64,000 nucleotides of DNA from Oceanirhabdus seepicola (GTDB taxonomy: Bacteria; Bacillota; Clostridia; Clostridiales; Clostridiaceae), in contig NZ_JAGSOJ010000002.1 in NCBI RefSeq assembly GCF_023684385.1, positions 186,001 to 250,000 on the forward strand, read 5' to 3'. How positions within the stretch are numbered: position 1 is the stretch's first letter; each line of letters opens with the position of its first letter. Under the pieces are notes generated by a model. It did not search any database. It saw only the letters and a program-made list of their open reading frames with translations, and had not been told where the DNA came from. The position numbers were made by a program, and so were the translations under genes. Below, piece after piece: positions 53,508 through 62,177 of this stretch.

Positions 53508-53536
53508 AAAAAGAGCCACTAGTGGGCTCTTTTTTG
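53508..53536 (+). terminator. Terminator of xylFGH
   Basis: AAAAAGAGCC-(ACTAGT)-GGGCTCTTTTTT type stem-loop ending in a T-run. Confidence 0.9.
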
Positions 53537-53609
53537 TTACAGTTCCTATAAGAAATTAAATATGATATACTGTAAAAAGTTACTAATTAGTTTTGAAGGG
53601 GGTAAGGGC

Positions 53610-54170
53610 ATGAAAGAGATAGTAATAAAGTTTAAGGACAATAAATTTATACAAGATTGGGTTATACCTTTTGTAGCAGCGGGAGTAGTTTGTTTGATTT
53701 TGACAAAGTTTGTATTTATCAATGTAAAAGTACCAACGCCATCAATGGTTCCAACTATAGAAATAGGGGACAGGATGTTTACAACACATATATATAATTT
53801 TGATAAATTAAAACGGGGAGATATAATAGCTTTCAAAAATGAAGATGTGAATGATAAGCCTTTACTTAAGAGACTAATAGGATTACCTAATGAAGAAATT
53901 ACAATAGAAAAGGATGGAACTATATATGTAGATGGAGTAAAACTTGAAGAACGTTATGTAAAAAATCAAGTTAGTCTAAATTATATTGACCCACGTATGA
54001 ATACTGGGACATTCAAAGTTCCAGAAAATGCATACTTCTTTTTAGGAGACAACAGATCAAACTCAGCTGACGCTAGATACTGGAAGGATCCATATGTATA
54101 TGAAAATGAACTAATAAGTAAAGTTAGATTTAGATTTTGGCCATTGAATAAGTTCGGAAAGTTAGATTAA
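53610..54170 (+). CDS. lepB: Signal peptidase I, copy 1
   Basis: 186 aa. ATG 53610 behind GAAGGGGGTAAGGG; the ATG at 53562 precedes the SD. One membrane helix (about 17-38), then PTPSMVPTIEIGDR with catalytic Ser45, LLKRLIGLPNEE with catalytic Lys87, and the C-terminal box FFLGDNRSNSADARYW. It removes signal peptides from exported proteins, which are unusually many and large in this window. Tandem with a close paralogue 27 bp downstream. Confidence 0.95.
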   Translation: MKEIVIKFKDNKFIQDWVIPFVAAGVVCLILTKFVFINVKVPTPSMVPTIEIGDRMFTTHIYNFDKLKRGDIIAFKNEDVNDKPLLKRLIGLPNEEITIEKDGTIYVDGVKLEERYVKNQVSLNYIDPRMNTGTFKVPENAYFFLGDNRSNSADARYWKDPYVYENELISKVRFRFWPLNKFGKLD

Positions 54171-54197
54171 GTAGTTTTAATCATAGGAGGATATAGA

Positions 54198-54776
54198 ATG
54201 AAAAATAAATTACTAAAGTTAAAGGACAATAAATTCATTCAAGATTGGATTATTCCTTTTGTTATTGTGGGAACAATATGTCTAATATTGAAAAGCTTTG
54301 TATTCTACAACATAAATGTACCGACTCCATCAATGGTTCCAACTGTAGAAATAGGGAACAAGATGTTTACTACATATATATATAATTTTGATAATTTAAA
54401 GCGTGGAGACATAATAGTTTTCAATAATGATGATGCATCTTATGAAAAAGAGAATTCTGATAAAGAATATCTGAAAAGGTTGATAGGATTACCTAATGAA
54501 GAGATCAGAATTGAAAAAGATGGAACTGTATATGTGGATGGTATAAAGCTTGAAGAATATTATGTTAAATATCAAGTTGATTCAAATGATATTGATCCTT
54601 TGAGGAAAATCGGTACATTCAAAGTTCCAGAAGATGCATACTTCTTTTTAGGAGACAACAGAGCAAACTCAGGTGATGCGAGATACTGGAGGGATCCATA
54701 TGTATATAAAAATGAACTTATCAGTAAAGTTAGATTTAGATTTTGGCCATTGAGTAAGTTTGGAAAGGTAGAATAA
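54198..54776 (+). CDS. lepB: Signal peptidase I, copy 2
   Basis: 192 aa, strongly similar to copy 1 along its length (KDNKFIQDWIIPF, VPTPSMVPTVEIGNKMFTT). Catalytic Ser45 and Lys93; an insertion SYEKENSDKE (about 81-90) before the Lys block distinguishes it. The C-terminal box FFLGDNRANSGDARYW is intact. SD AGGAGG. Probably arose by tandem duplication; the insertion near the active-site Lys might alter substrate choice. Confidence 0.95.
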   Translation: MKNKLLKLKDNKFIQDWIIPFVIVGTICLILKSFVFYNINVPTPSMVPTVEIGNKMFTTYIYNFDNLKRGDIIVFNNDDASYEKENSDKEYLKRLIGLPNEEIRIEKDGTVYVDGIKLEEYYVKYQVDSNDIDPLRKIGTFKVPEDAYFFLGDNRANSGDARYWRDPYVYKNELISKVRFRFWPLSKFGKVE

Positions 54777-54978
54777 ATAATCTTAACAATATTCTATCTT
54801 TGTAAAATTTTATCCAACTTAGAAGTTTAGATGAGTAGGCTGTGGTATAATAAGTATTATTTGAATATTATGTGATTTAGGTATATAAAAAAATAACAAG
54901 GGAAAGATGACACAAAATAGACTAGCATACTGACTACTTATTTATTTGAATATGCCTTAAGGTAAAGGGGATTTCAAT

Positions 54979-56010
54979 ATGAATGTTAATACACAATATG
55001 CAGTTGATATGATGAAAAAATATTTAGAAATTCCAAGTCCATCTGGATACACAATGGAAGCTATAAAAGAGGTAAAGAAAGATTTTGAGGAGTTTGGACT
55101 TGAGACATGCATAACAAACAAAGGTGCTCTTATAGCTACAATGAGAGGGCAAGATGATGAAGAACATGTGATGATAACAGCTCATATAGATACATTAGGC
55201 GGTATGGTTAAGGAGATAATGTCTGATGGTAAGCTTAAATATTTCAGAGTAGGTGGAGGATGTTGGAATGCTGTAGAGGGAGAAAATTGTACAGTTATAA
55301 CTAGACAGGGTAAGAAGATAAGAGGAGCTATTATACCTACAGTTGCTTCTTCACATGTAAATGGACTTAAAGCGTACGAGAGCAAAAGAGATGATGCTCT
55401 TATGAGAGTAAGACTTGATGAGAAAGTATTCAACAAGGAAGATGTTAAAGCTCTTGGAATAAATGTTGGTGATTTTATTGTTATGGATACAAGAACAGAG
55501 ATAACAGATAATGGATTCATAAAAACTAGATATATAGATAATAAATCTGCAGTAGGTATGGTACTTGAGATATGTAGATATATGAGAGAGAATGGTATGA
55601 AGCCAAAGAACACAACTCATTTCTTCATAAGTAATTATGAAGAATGTGGACATGGAGTAGCTGGTGTTCCACCTAAGACAAAAGAGGTTATTGCAATTGA
55701 TATTGGAACAGTTGGACCAGGTCAGGAGTCTAGTGAATATGCAGTAAGTATCGCAGCTAGGGACAATAAAACTCCATATGATTTTGGATTTAGAAATAGA
55801 TTGGTTAATATTGCAGAAGAAAATGACATAGACTATAAAGTGGATGTATACAATAGTTATTCATCAGATGCAACGCAATTAATGCACAGTTCAATAGATA
55901 TTAATTTTGCTTGTGTGGGTCCAGGTGTGGATGCAACACATCATTACGAGCGAACTCATACTGATGCTATTGGAAACACCATAAAACTTTTAATAAATTA
56001 TTTGAAATAA
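54979..56010 (+). CDS. M42-family aminopeptidase
   Basis: 343 aa, full length. Cytoplasmic metallo-aminopeptidase (glutamyl/tetrahedral aminopeptidase type) that trims peptides. Metal and catalytic residues in order: AHIDTLGG (His, Asp), DNKSAVGM (bridging Asp), NYEECGHG (catalytic Glu pair), AIDIGTVGPG (Asp) and THHYERTHTDA (His). No signal peptide. It is preceded by TGGTATAAT (extended -10 near 54844), suggesting its own promoter. Confidence 0.92.
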   Translation: MNVNTQYAVDMMKKYLEIPSPSGYTMEAIKEVKKDFEEFGLETCITNKGALIATMRGQDDEEHVMITAHIDTLGGMVKEIMSDGKLKYFRVGGGCWNAVEGENCTVITRQGKKIRGAIIPTVASSHVNGLKAYESKRDDALMRVRLDEKVFNKEDVKALGINVGDFIVMDTRTEITDNGFIKTRYIDNKSAVGMVLEICRYMRENGMKPKNTTHFFISNYEECGHGVAGVPPKTKEVIAIDIGTVGPGQESSEYAVSIAARDNKTPYDFGFRNRLVNIAEENDIDYKVDVYNSYSSDATQLMHSSIDINFACVGPGVDATHHYERTHTDAIGNTIKLLINYLK

Positions 56011-56100
56011 GCTTTGTTTTAAATAGCTTCAAGGGGTATATGGAGATATGCGATGAAGAATAGAAAAGAGAGTGTTATTTCCAATGAAGGAGTGAGTAAT

Positions 56101-56814
56101 ATGGGGGAGATTATATTAAGAGAACCTTCTTTAGACGAGTTTGAAGCTGTACAGGAAGTTTTCCAGGATGTATGGGATATGCATATAATGCGAGAGACAT
56201 ATGCAGCACAAATATATAATAAAAATGCTTCCATTATAGGGGCGTATTTAGATGGAGAGATTATAGGGGTTATCTCAAGTTTTATGTCAGTAAATAAACG
56301 TGGCAAGAAAAGATGGGAAATTGATCTTATAGCAGTTAAAAAATCGGTTCAAGGAAAAGGAATAGGGACTCGACTTGTTCAAGAATCGCTTAAAAGAGGA
56401 GAAGCTCTTGAAGGAGATTATGCAAGGGCACTTATAAGAATAGGGAATATAGGCAGTCAAAAGGCATTTGAGATATCTGGTTTCAAAAAACAAGAAGGTA
56501 TTTATAACCTTATATTATGGGAAACATGGAGTTTTAAAGAGAAGTTGAGAGAGGTTCAGGATATAACATATCTGCCTATGGAAACATTATCATATAGAGG
56601 ATTATGGATTGAAGATTTATTTTCAAGAAAGAGAAGTCATGATGAGTATAAAATGGCTATAAATTATGCACAGCAACTTGCGAAAAATGAAAAAAGAGAT
56701 AATACAGGGGCTACAATACTAAAAGAAGATGTGGATAAATTACCTAGAAGTATTGTAAAACAATCGGCTAATCATGGAAAGTATAATTGGTGGACGGTCG
56801 ATCTAAAAGCGTAA
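56101..56814 (+). CDS. GNAT-family N-acetyltransferase
   Basis: 237 aa. ATG 56101 behind AAGGAG; the ATG at 56053 has only a weak SD. The GNAT core lies in residues 1-150: IIGVISSFMSVNKRGKKRWEIDLIAVKKSVQGKGIGTRLVQESLKRG contains the acetyl-CoA loop QGKGIG, and ARALIRIGNIGSQKAFEISGF is motif B-like. The C-terminal 90 residues form an extra helical region of unknown role. Its TAA stop is the first bases of the MITE-like element that follows. Confidence 0.85.
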   Translation: MGEIILREPSLDEFEAVQEVFQDVWDMHIMRETYAAQIYNKNASIIGAYLDGEIIGVISSFMSVNKRGKKRWEIDLIAVKKSVQGKGIGTRLVQESLKRGEALEGDYARALIRIGNIGSQKAFEISGFKKQEGIYNLILWETWSFKEKLREVQDITYLPMETLSYRGLWIEDLFSRKRSHDEYKMAINYAQQLAKNEKRDNTGATILKEDVDKLPRSIVKQSANHGKYNWWTVDLKA

Positions 56815-57270
56815 TGGAGAATGGATAATGTATAATGGAGAATGATGGACATTTCTCTTCGAGAAATTTTAATTGTATTGGTCTTTGGACAATAGAAGGT
56901 TACTCGTTTCATTTTGGATGAAACATTGGACTTGAAATAAGATAATTTATTTAAAGATAAAATGAGTAAAATTACTTTGTCCTATTATGTATTTCTTATA
57001 AAATTTTTCATTAGGATTTGTTTTTATAGTAATAATGGCTTATATTTAAAAAGTAAAAAGGTTGGCGACAATTTAGTGTCGTCAACTTTTTTATTTTAAA
57101 GGTTTAATTGTGAGGGGATATTAGACAATATTGTTGTATATCAAGTACAATATTTTATCACAGATAAAATGAGTAAAATAATCTTGTCTAAAGAACAATA
57201 AGATGTAGTTTCTGAGTTATCAGAAACATCCACCATTATACATTATCCATTATCAATTATCCATTTGTTT
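56812..57270 (+). mobile_element. MITE-like element 2, carrying hairpin copy 5
   Basis: Left end TAATGGAGAATGGATAATGT; right end ACATTATCCATTATCAATTA (in reverse complement the same motif). Contains a terminator-like hairpin with TGTCG core (about 57059-57093), an internal duplication of GATAAAATGAGTAAAAT (about 56957 and 57163), and stem GTTTCTGA-GTTA-TCAGAAAC (57208-57227). No ORF. It is longer than the element at 49060 (about 450 versus 320 bp). The stop codons of both flanking genes lie in its ends. Confidence 0.65.
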
Positions 57271-58420
57271 TAGGGGTTTTTATCACGTACACGTTTGTTC
57301 CAGTATTATTGATTGTATCAAGTATATCCGAAGCTCTGTAGAATCTATCCTTTCCCTTATACGAACCATCATCATATTGTTCATAAAGAGAGTGTGGATC
57401 ATATGCTGTGAAATATAGAGAATTATCTATTTGGGCAAATCCTTTAATTATTATGTAGTGATCCTTACCATAATAATAAATACCTTTATGAGATTTCATA
57501 TTAGTTTCATGAGCAATGTTTTCAGGGTTAATCTTTAAAATCAATATATAGCCCTCATTTAAATTATGTGTTATCAACTCTTCAGTGACATTTATAGGAG
57601 TATATATGCTATATTCGCTATAAACTGAAATGGCATCTTTTACGCTCTCATCGGTTAACATATCATTTTCACCAAACATATAGATTGGCCTATGTTTGAA
57701 ATCTTGCTTATTAGAATATAGCCAATCTAGCATCATTAGAATAGTGTGATGAGCACCGTTTGAATAGTATTCATCCTCTAGAGTATCAATTCCTCTATAC
57801 CAGTCCATAGATATATCATTTTGTTTAGAAAATAGAACTTTTTCTCCAAGCATATAATTTTTGCAGATTTCATCTGTAATCATATTTTTAAGCACACATT
57901 CCTCTGATAGGAATATATATTCTAAAGAAAACGTTGCAAGTTTCTCGTTAAAATTGAGAGAAATTTTTTTGGGAGAGAAATCTTCTATTGAGTGAATTAA
58001 AGAAGTAATAGATGAATTAGATTTTGAATCCCACACCTTTTGAAAAATTTTATTTTTATAAATTAAGAAATTGATTTCAAAATATAAGGTTTCACCATAA
58101 ATAGAAAAAAGTTCACATTCAGAATAAGCACCTCTGAATGAAATACGAGTAGTGATGCCCTTAGTTTTTTCTATGTTATTTAAAACTAGAAAAAGATTAC
58201 CACCATGAGCATCGGTATAATGCCATTCTGAGCCAATTGGTGTTGTCTGGAGCATGAATTTCTTTGATAAAATATCATCAGAAATAGTACTCGTAGTATT
58301 TGTATTAAAGGCTTCTACTACTGTATCGTTAATATTGACATAAGAATATGTGGTTAAATTACTAAAGAAACAAATAAATAAAAGTAATGATAAAAAATAA
58401 ATTATTTTTTTCTTATTCAT
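57257..58420 (-). CDS. Secreted protein, possibly papain-like (C39/BtrH-like) but uncertain
   Basis: 387 aa with a signal peptide (about 1-27). The C-terminal part contains GKDHYIIIKGFAQIDNSLYFTAYDP, similar to the His...Asp(Asn)-Pro segment of C39-like cysteine peptidases. The segment where their Cys helix would be (NGAHHTILMMLDWLYSN) has Ala in place of Cys, so it may be an inactive relative; the earlier HYTDAHGGNLFLVLNN is also Cys-less. Expression at the cell surface is likely. The last codons and stop (TNG-TAA) come from the end of the MITE-like element, so the native C-terminus may have been replaced. Confidence 0.45.
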   Translation of the reverse strand: MNKKKIIYFLSLLLFICFFSNLTTYSYVNINDTVVEAFNTNTTSTISDDILSKKFMLQTTPIGSEWHYTDAHGGNLFLVLNNIEKTKGITTRISFRGAYSECELFSIYGETLYFEINFLIYKNKIFQKVWDSKSNSSITSLIHSIEDFSPKKISLNFNEKLATFSLEYIFLSEECVLKNMITDEICKNYMLGEKVLFSKQNDISMDWYRGIDTLEDEYYSNGAHHTILMMLDWLYSNKQDFKHRPIYMFGENDMLTDESVKDAISVYSEYSIYTPINVTEELITHNLNEGYILILKINPENIAHETNMKSHKGIYYYGKDHYIIIKGFAQIDNSLYFTAYDPHSLYEQYDDGSYKGKDRFYRASDILDTINNTGTNVYVIKTPKTNG

Positions 58421-58603
58421 AAAAAACTCCCTTCAATGATTCAAAAAATATTTTTGGTTAAAGTTACATTTAACCATTTGAATAAATAAACTTGTGAACT
58501 AGAATATCTATATTATCTATATGTTAGATATAAAAAGAATAAAACTTGATTTATAACAAATAATACATAATGGTACATCTAAAATTGTGAGGAGATGAAA
58601 ATT

Positions 58604-59566
58604 ATGAAGGTGAGATTAGGCTATGTGTGTATAGCACTAAGGCTACCGAAGGTTACATCATCTAGTACAGTTACTTATAGAATATATTCAAGTATAGTTA
58701 ATGAGCAGGAAAGATTAAATAAGTTAAAGCGTGTTACATTATCAAATCTCGATGATCTTACTAAAATACTAAAATACAATATAAAGAATAATATTCATTT
58801 TTATAGAATTACATCAAAACTTATTCCACTGGCAACTCATCCAGAGGTTGAAAACTGGGATTACAGAAATATTTTTGATCGAGATTTTCAAATTATAGGA
58901 GAGCTGATAAAATCGTGCGGAATAAGAGTTGATACTCATCCAGATCAATTTAATGTAATTAATAGTAATAAAGAAGATGTATTTGAAAGTACCAAGAGAA
59001 ATCTTATGTACCATGTTAATTTTTTTGAAGATATTAATTATGAACATGGTAAAATGGTAATTCATGTAGGAGGTTCCCAAGGAGGAAAAGAAAAGGCACT
59101 TGAGAGATTCAAGGTGAATTTTGAAAGATTACCTAGTGAAGTAAAAAATAGATTGATATTAGAAAATGATGATAAAATATTCACAGCAGAAGATACCTTA
59201 GGCTTATGTGAGGAATTAAAATTACCAATGGTTCTAGATGTTCATCACTATAATTGTAAACATGGTGATGAAAATTTAGAAGATATTCTTGATAGAATAA
59301 TAAATACATGGGAAGGGGAATTTTATAATCCTAAATTTCATTTTTCAAGTCCAAAAGAAGGAGGGTTAGACAAGAAACATGCTGACTTTATTGATGGTGA
59401 AGCTTTTATTAAGTTTATTGAACAATGTGCTATAATCGGTAAGGATATTGATATAATGCTAGAGGCTAAGAAAAAAGATTTGGCATTGTATGATTTAGCA
59501 TTTTATATAAAACAAAATAGGCCACAATGGAATTGGATAGATACATCAACTTTTGAGGTACTATAG
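58604..59566 (+). CDS. uvsE: UV DNA damage endonuclease
   Basis: 320 aa from ATG 58604 (GTGAGGAG SD); the ATG at 58595 is too close to the SD. TIM-barrel UVDE family: metal and lesion-site motifs include THPEVENW, DTHPDQFNVI, MVIHVGGSQGGKEKALERF, LENDD, LDVHHYNCKH, HFSSPKEGG and LEAKKKDLAL. It nicks DNA 5' to UV photoproducts, an alternative to nucleotide excision repair often found in spore-forming bacteria. It ends 10 bp before the inhibitor gene, so the two are probably co-transcribed. Confidence 0.94.
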   Translation: MKVRLGYVCIALRLPKVTSSSTVTYRIYSSIVNEQERLNKLKRVTLSNLDDLTKILKYNIKNNIHFYRITSKLIPLATHPEVENWDYRNIFDRDFQIIGELIKSCGIRVDTHPDQFNVINSNKEDVFESTKRNLMYHVNFFEDINYEHGKMVIHVGGSQGGKEKALERFKVNFERLPSEVKNRLILENDDKIFTAEDTLGLCEELKLPMVLDVHHYNCKHGDENLEDILDRIINTWEGEFYNPKFHFSSPKEGGLDKKHADFIDGEAFIKFIEQCAIIGKDIDIMLEAKKKDLALYDLAFYIKQNRPQWNWIDTSTFEVL

Positions 59567-59576
59567 GAGTGATTTA

Positions 59577-59960
59577 GTGAAGAAAAAAATATTTATGATG
59601 CTTCTCGCAGTTTTCATACTTGTATTCTATGAAACAACTTTTGGTAAGTCTGATGATCTGAGAATAAAATTCCCTGACAAGTACGTAATAAAAAATGGAG
59701 ATAGTTTTGAAATTAAAATATTAGAGAATAATTCGAGTGGATATACTTGGGCGGTAGCAATAAGGGATAAAGAAACAGTACAACTAGTTGGAGAAGAAAA
59801 TAAGCACCATAAAAAGAACGAAAAAGGAGCGGATAAATTACATATTTTTAAATTTAAAGGAATGAAAAAAGGAGAAACAATGATTACCTTTACCTTAGAA
59901 AGGAGAGGGGAAAAGAAAGAACCTATTAAGTTAAAGACAATGATTGTAAAAGTAATGTAA
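59577..59960 (+). CDS. Chagasin-type (I42) cysteine-protease inhibitor
   Basis: 127 aa, GTG 59577 behind ATAGGAGTG. N-terminal signal or anchor (about 5-22), then a small beta-domain with the chagasin loop NSSGYTW (about 62-68, cf. NPTTGY) and ERRGEKKEPIKL in place of the usual RxxP(W/F) loop. It probably inhibits papain-like cysteine proteases at or outside the membrane. Ten bp after uvsE. The neighbouring C39-like secreted protein might be relevant, but no direct link is shown. Confidence 0.8.
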   Translation: MKKKIFMMLLAVFILVFYETTFGKSDDLRIKFPDKYVIKNGDSFEIKILENNSSGYTWAVAIRDKETVQLVGEENKHHKKNEKGADKLHIFKFKGMKKGETMITFTLERRGEKKEPIKLKTMIVKVM

Positions 59961-60108
59961 AATAGGAATATAAATATAAATATAAATGATAAAAATGTAA
60001 TATTTTAGGGTGTAATTAGTGTATAGATATGTTATTATATAGTAAACGTATTTATATGCTTTTTTTTACTATAATTATAATTATGATTATAATAAAAAAC
60101 AGCATTGG

Positions 60109-60140
60109 ACAACTTGTGTTTAGAAATAAGTTGTTTTTTT
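60109..60140 (+). terminator. Terminator before the chemoreceptor gene
   Basis: ACAACTT (60109-60115), 12-nt loop, AAGTTGT (60128-60134), T-run. Confidence 0.75.
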
Positions 60141-60216
60141 AGCAATAAGTAAATAATCTACGAAAAAAGAGCAGGAATGTGGGGATATTTCCTGAAGTAC
60201 TAAGGAGGGTGAATTT

Positions 60217-61704
60217 ATGGAAGAAAGAAAAGTATCTTCAAATCATTTGAAAACAAATGATATAGTATTAAGAATATTTAAATTTGCAATTGTACTTTTA
60301 ATAATTGATTTAGTGATAGTTTTTATACGGGATAAAGGCGTTGATTTATCATTTAAAAGAGGGCTTGTATATGCTCAATTATTGGTATTTGCTATACCTT
60401 TAATACTTGAAAAGACTCTGAAGAATAAGGAAAATTTTAAATACATAATGGTTGCATGCGCAATGACAGCTTCTTTTTGTATGTATATATCATCAGGAAT
60501 AATAGCAGTTCTGACATGGGTAGTACCTATACTATTTGCCACTTTATATATTGATGGTAAGCTGCTAAAAGGAACTATAATAAGTACTATACCATTAATG
60601 GCTATTGGGATTATATTGAATACGAAGGTGTTCCCAAATACAATAATGATGAATAACTTAAGTGATGCTTTTAAGTATACGACATTTTATGTTATACAGC
60701 TTATTGTCATAGGTGGAGTTAGTTATCTGTCATGGAAACAATTTATTGAGTTGTTAAAAGAAAATGACAATAATATGATAACAATAAAAAATGTCCTTGA
60801 ATCCAATAAGACCTATGCTGAGGGGTTTGTTGGAGATGTTGAGGTTTTAAATAATAATATAACACTGGCTAATGAGGCAATTTCAGAGATAACTACCTCA
60901 ACAGAAGAGATGGTTAATAAATCACAAGATTTCGTGAAATATATTTCAAATACAGAAAATACAGTAGATAGTATTGAAGAATTTATTAGAGAAACACAAG
61001 GTAAAATGGGGTCGATTATGGAGAGTAGCTTCAAAGTTACTTCATCTTCAGAGGAGAATAAGGAAAAATTATTAAAGATTACTGAAGAAATAGATAAGAC
61101 AAGCACACAAGCAGCTAAGAGTTCAGAAGCTGTTAAAAATTTAATAAAGAGGAACGGGGAAATTGAAGAAGCTGTACAAGCTATAGGAGATATTTCAAAG
61201 CAAACTAATCTACTTGCCTTAAATGCATCTATTGAGGCAGCACGTTCTGGTGATGCAGGAAGAGGATTTGCTGTGGTTGCTGAGGAGATAAAGAAATTAT
61301 CATCACAATCAGAAGAGGCAGCTAATAAGATAGGTGAAATAATAAGTCATATAACAAAGGATATTTCAAAAGTTGATGATACAATTAAAGGTAGTAATAA
61401 TATAATAGAGAATAATTCGCAGCTTATAAAAGAAAGTGTTAGTAGTTTTGATCTTATGTTTAAAGCTCAGAATGATATCATAAAGAATATTGAGGATAGT
61501 AGTTATATGATTGCCAATTTAAATGGCAGTGGAGAAGAGATAAAAGTGAATGTAGATAATTTAAGAGAAGTACATAATGGTAATCATAATACCATTATGG
61601 AAATTTCAGCACTAAGTGAGGAGATGAATGCTTCATTTGCTGAAATAGCTGAATATACGGGGAATATCAATAATAGTGCACAACGTTTAAAAATGAATAA
61701 TTAG
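60217..61704 (+). CDS. Methyl-accepting chemotaxis protein with six membrane segments
   Basis: 495 aa, SD AAGGAGGGTG. Residues about 18-180 contain six hydrophobic segments without a large extracytoplasmic ligand domain, so it may sense membrane state or a small permeant signal. The cytoplasmic signalling domain (about 200-495) has the conserved hairpin tip [38 protein letters not shown] (about 325-360) that binds CheA/CheW. No HAMP domain is evident. Monocistronic with a strong terminator. Confidence 0.93.
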   Translation: MEERKVSSNHLKTNDIVLRIFKFAIVLLIIDLVIVFIRDKGVDLSFKRGLVYAQLLVFAIPLILEKTLKNKENFKYIMVACAMTASFCMYISSGIIAVLTWVVPILFATLYIDGKLLKGTIISTIPLMAIGIILNTKVFPNTIMMNNLSDAFKYTTFYVIQLIVIGGVSYLSWKQFIELLKENDNNMITIKNVLESNKTYAEGFVGDVEVLNNNITLANEAISEITTSTEEMVNKSQDFVKYISNTENTVDSIEEFIRETQGKMGSIMESSFKVTSSSEENKEKLLKITEEIDKTSTQAAKSSEAVKNLIKRNGEIEEAVQAIGDISKQTNLLALNASIEAARSGDAGRGFAVVAEEIKKLSSQSEEAANKIGEIISHITKDISKVDDTIKGSNNIIENNSQLIKESVSSFDLMFKAQNDIIKNIEDSSYMIANLNGSGEEIKVNVDNLREVHNGNHNTIMEISALSEEMNASFAEIAEYTGNINNSAQRLKMNN

Positions 61705-61763
61705 GATACTCTAAATACAGCAAATAGATTCAAAACAATATAATGTAATTCTGTGATAAACTC

Positions 61764-61792
61764 AGGATGAATCCAAGGATTCATCCTTTTTA
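61764..61792 (+). terminator. Terminator of the chemoreceptor gene
   Basis: AGGATGAATCC-AA-GGATTCATCCT followed by TTTTTAATTTTTT. Confidence 0.92.
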
Positions 61793-61828
61793 ATTTTTTA
61801 CTCAACAAAATTTTTATAAAATAAAGTG

Positions 61829-61862
61829 TTGACTTTAACACTTTTAGGTGTTAAAGTATTAT
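61829..61862 (+). promoter_or_regulatory. Promoter with overlapping 9-6-9 palindromic operator (aromatic transporter leader)
   Basis: TTGACT (61829-61834) pairs with TAAAGT at 17-nt spacing, or TTTAAC (61834-61839) with TATTAT (61857-61862) at 17 nt. The perfect inverted repeat CTTTAACAC-TTTTAG-GTGTTAAAG (61833-61856) fills the promoter core. A repressor bound here would block RNA polymerase. Confidence 0.65.
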
Positions 61863-61918
61863 ACAAGCAGTCACAATATAAGGACTAATTCAAAAAAAAC
61901 TATGAAGGAGATATAATC

Positions 61919-61975
61919 ATGAGAAATTTATTTACATCATATTATTTTAAAAATGAATATTTTTATTTTATGTAG
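61919..61975 (+). CDS. Aromatic-rich leader peptide
   Basis: 18 aa: MRNLFTSYYFKNEYFYFM. SD AAGGAG (61905-61910) is 8 nt from ATG; stop TAG 61973-61975. Eight of 18 residues are Phe (4) or Tyr (4), including the runs YYF and YFYF. It lies between a promoter and a pair of hairpins ending in a strong terminator, just upstream of an amino-acid transporter. This is the layout of a leader-peptide attenuator in which ribosome stalling at Phe/Tyr codons controls read-through. Confidence 0.8.
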   Translation: MRNLFTSYYFKNEYFYFM

Positions 61976-62012
61976 ATGGCTTGTTTCTCTAAGTGTTATA
62001 TTTTTATATATA

Positions 62013-62064
62013 ATATAGATACAGGCCGTGCAGAATGGAAAATCTGTAGGGCCTGTATCTATAT
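62013..62064 (+). promoter_or_regulatory. Leader hairpin A (pause/anti-terminator candidate)
   Basis: Perfect 15-bp stem ATATAGATACAGGCC (62013-62027) / GGCCTGTATCTATAT (62050-62064), with an inner CAGA/TCTG mini-stem in the loop. No T-run follows, so it is not a terminator; it starts 37 nt after the leader-peptide stop. Confidence 0.7.
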
Positions 62065-62085
62065 GGTGTTGTATTATGTTTATAC

Positions 62086-62130
62086 GACCTTGTAGGTATT
62101 TTCCTAAATACTTACAAGGTCTTTTGTTTT
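62086..62130 (+). terminator. Attenuator terminator before the NSS transporter
   Basis: 16-bp stem GACCTTGTAGGTATTT (62086-62101) / AAATACTTACAAGGTC (62106-62121) with one G-T pair and TCCT loop, followed by TTTTGTTTT. It lies 48 bp upstream of the transporter start, so read-through is required for expression unless a hidden promoter exists. Confidence 0.88.
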
Positions 62131-62177
62131 ATAAAAAAATATAAATGTATTAAGGATTATGAAAGGGAGTGAAGACT

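Noticed and set aside
60000..60216. c-di-GMP riboswitch before the chemoreceptor
   Set aside because: No GEMM-I/II consensus; only an AT-rich stretch and an intrinsic terminator are visible.
61900..62130. T-box riboswitch upstream of the NSS transporter
   Set aside because: No recognisable T-box core (AGGGTGGNACCGCG-like) or stem I motifs; the leader ORF with SD explains the region better.
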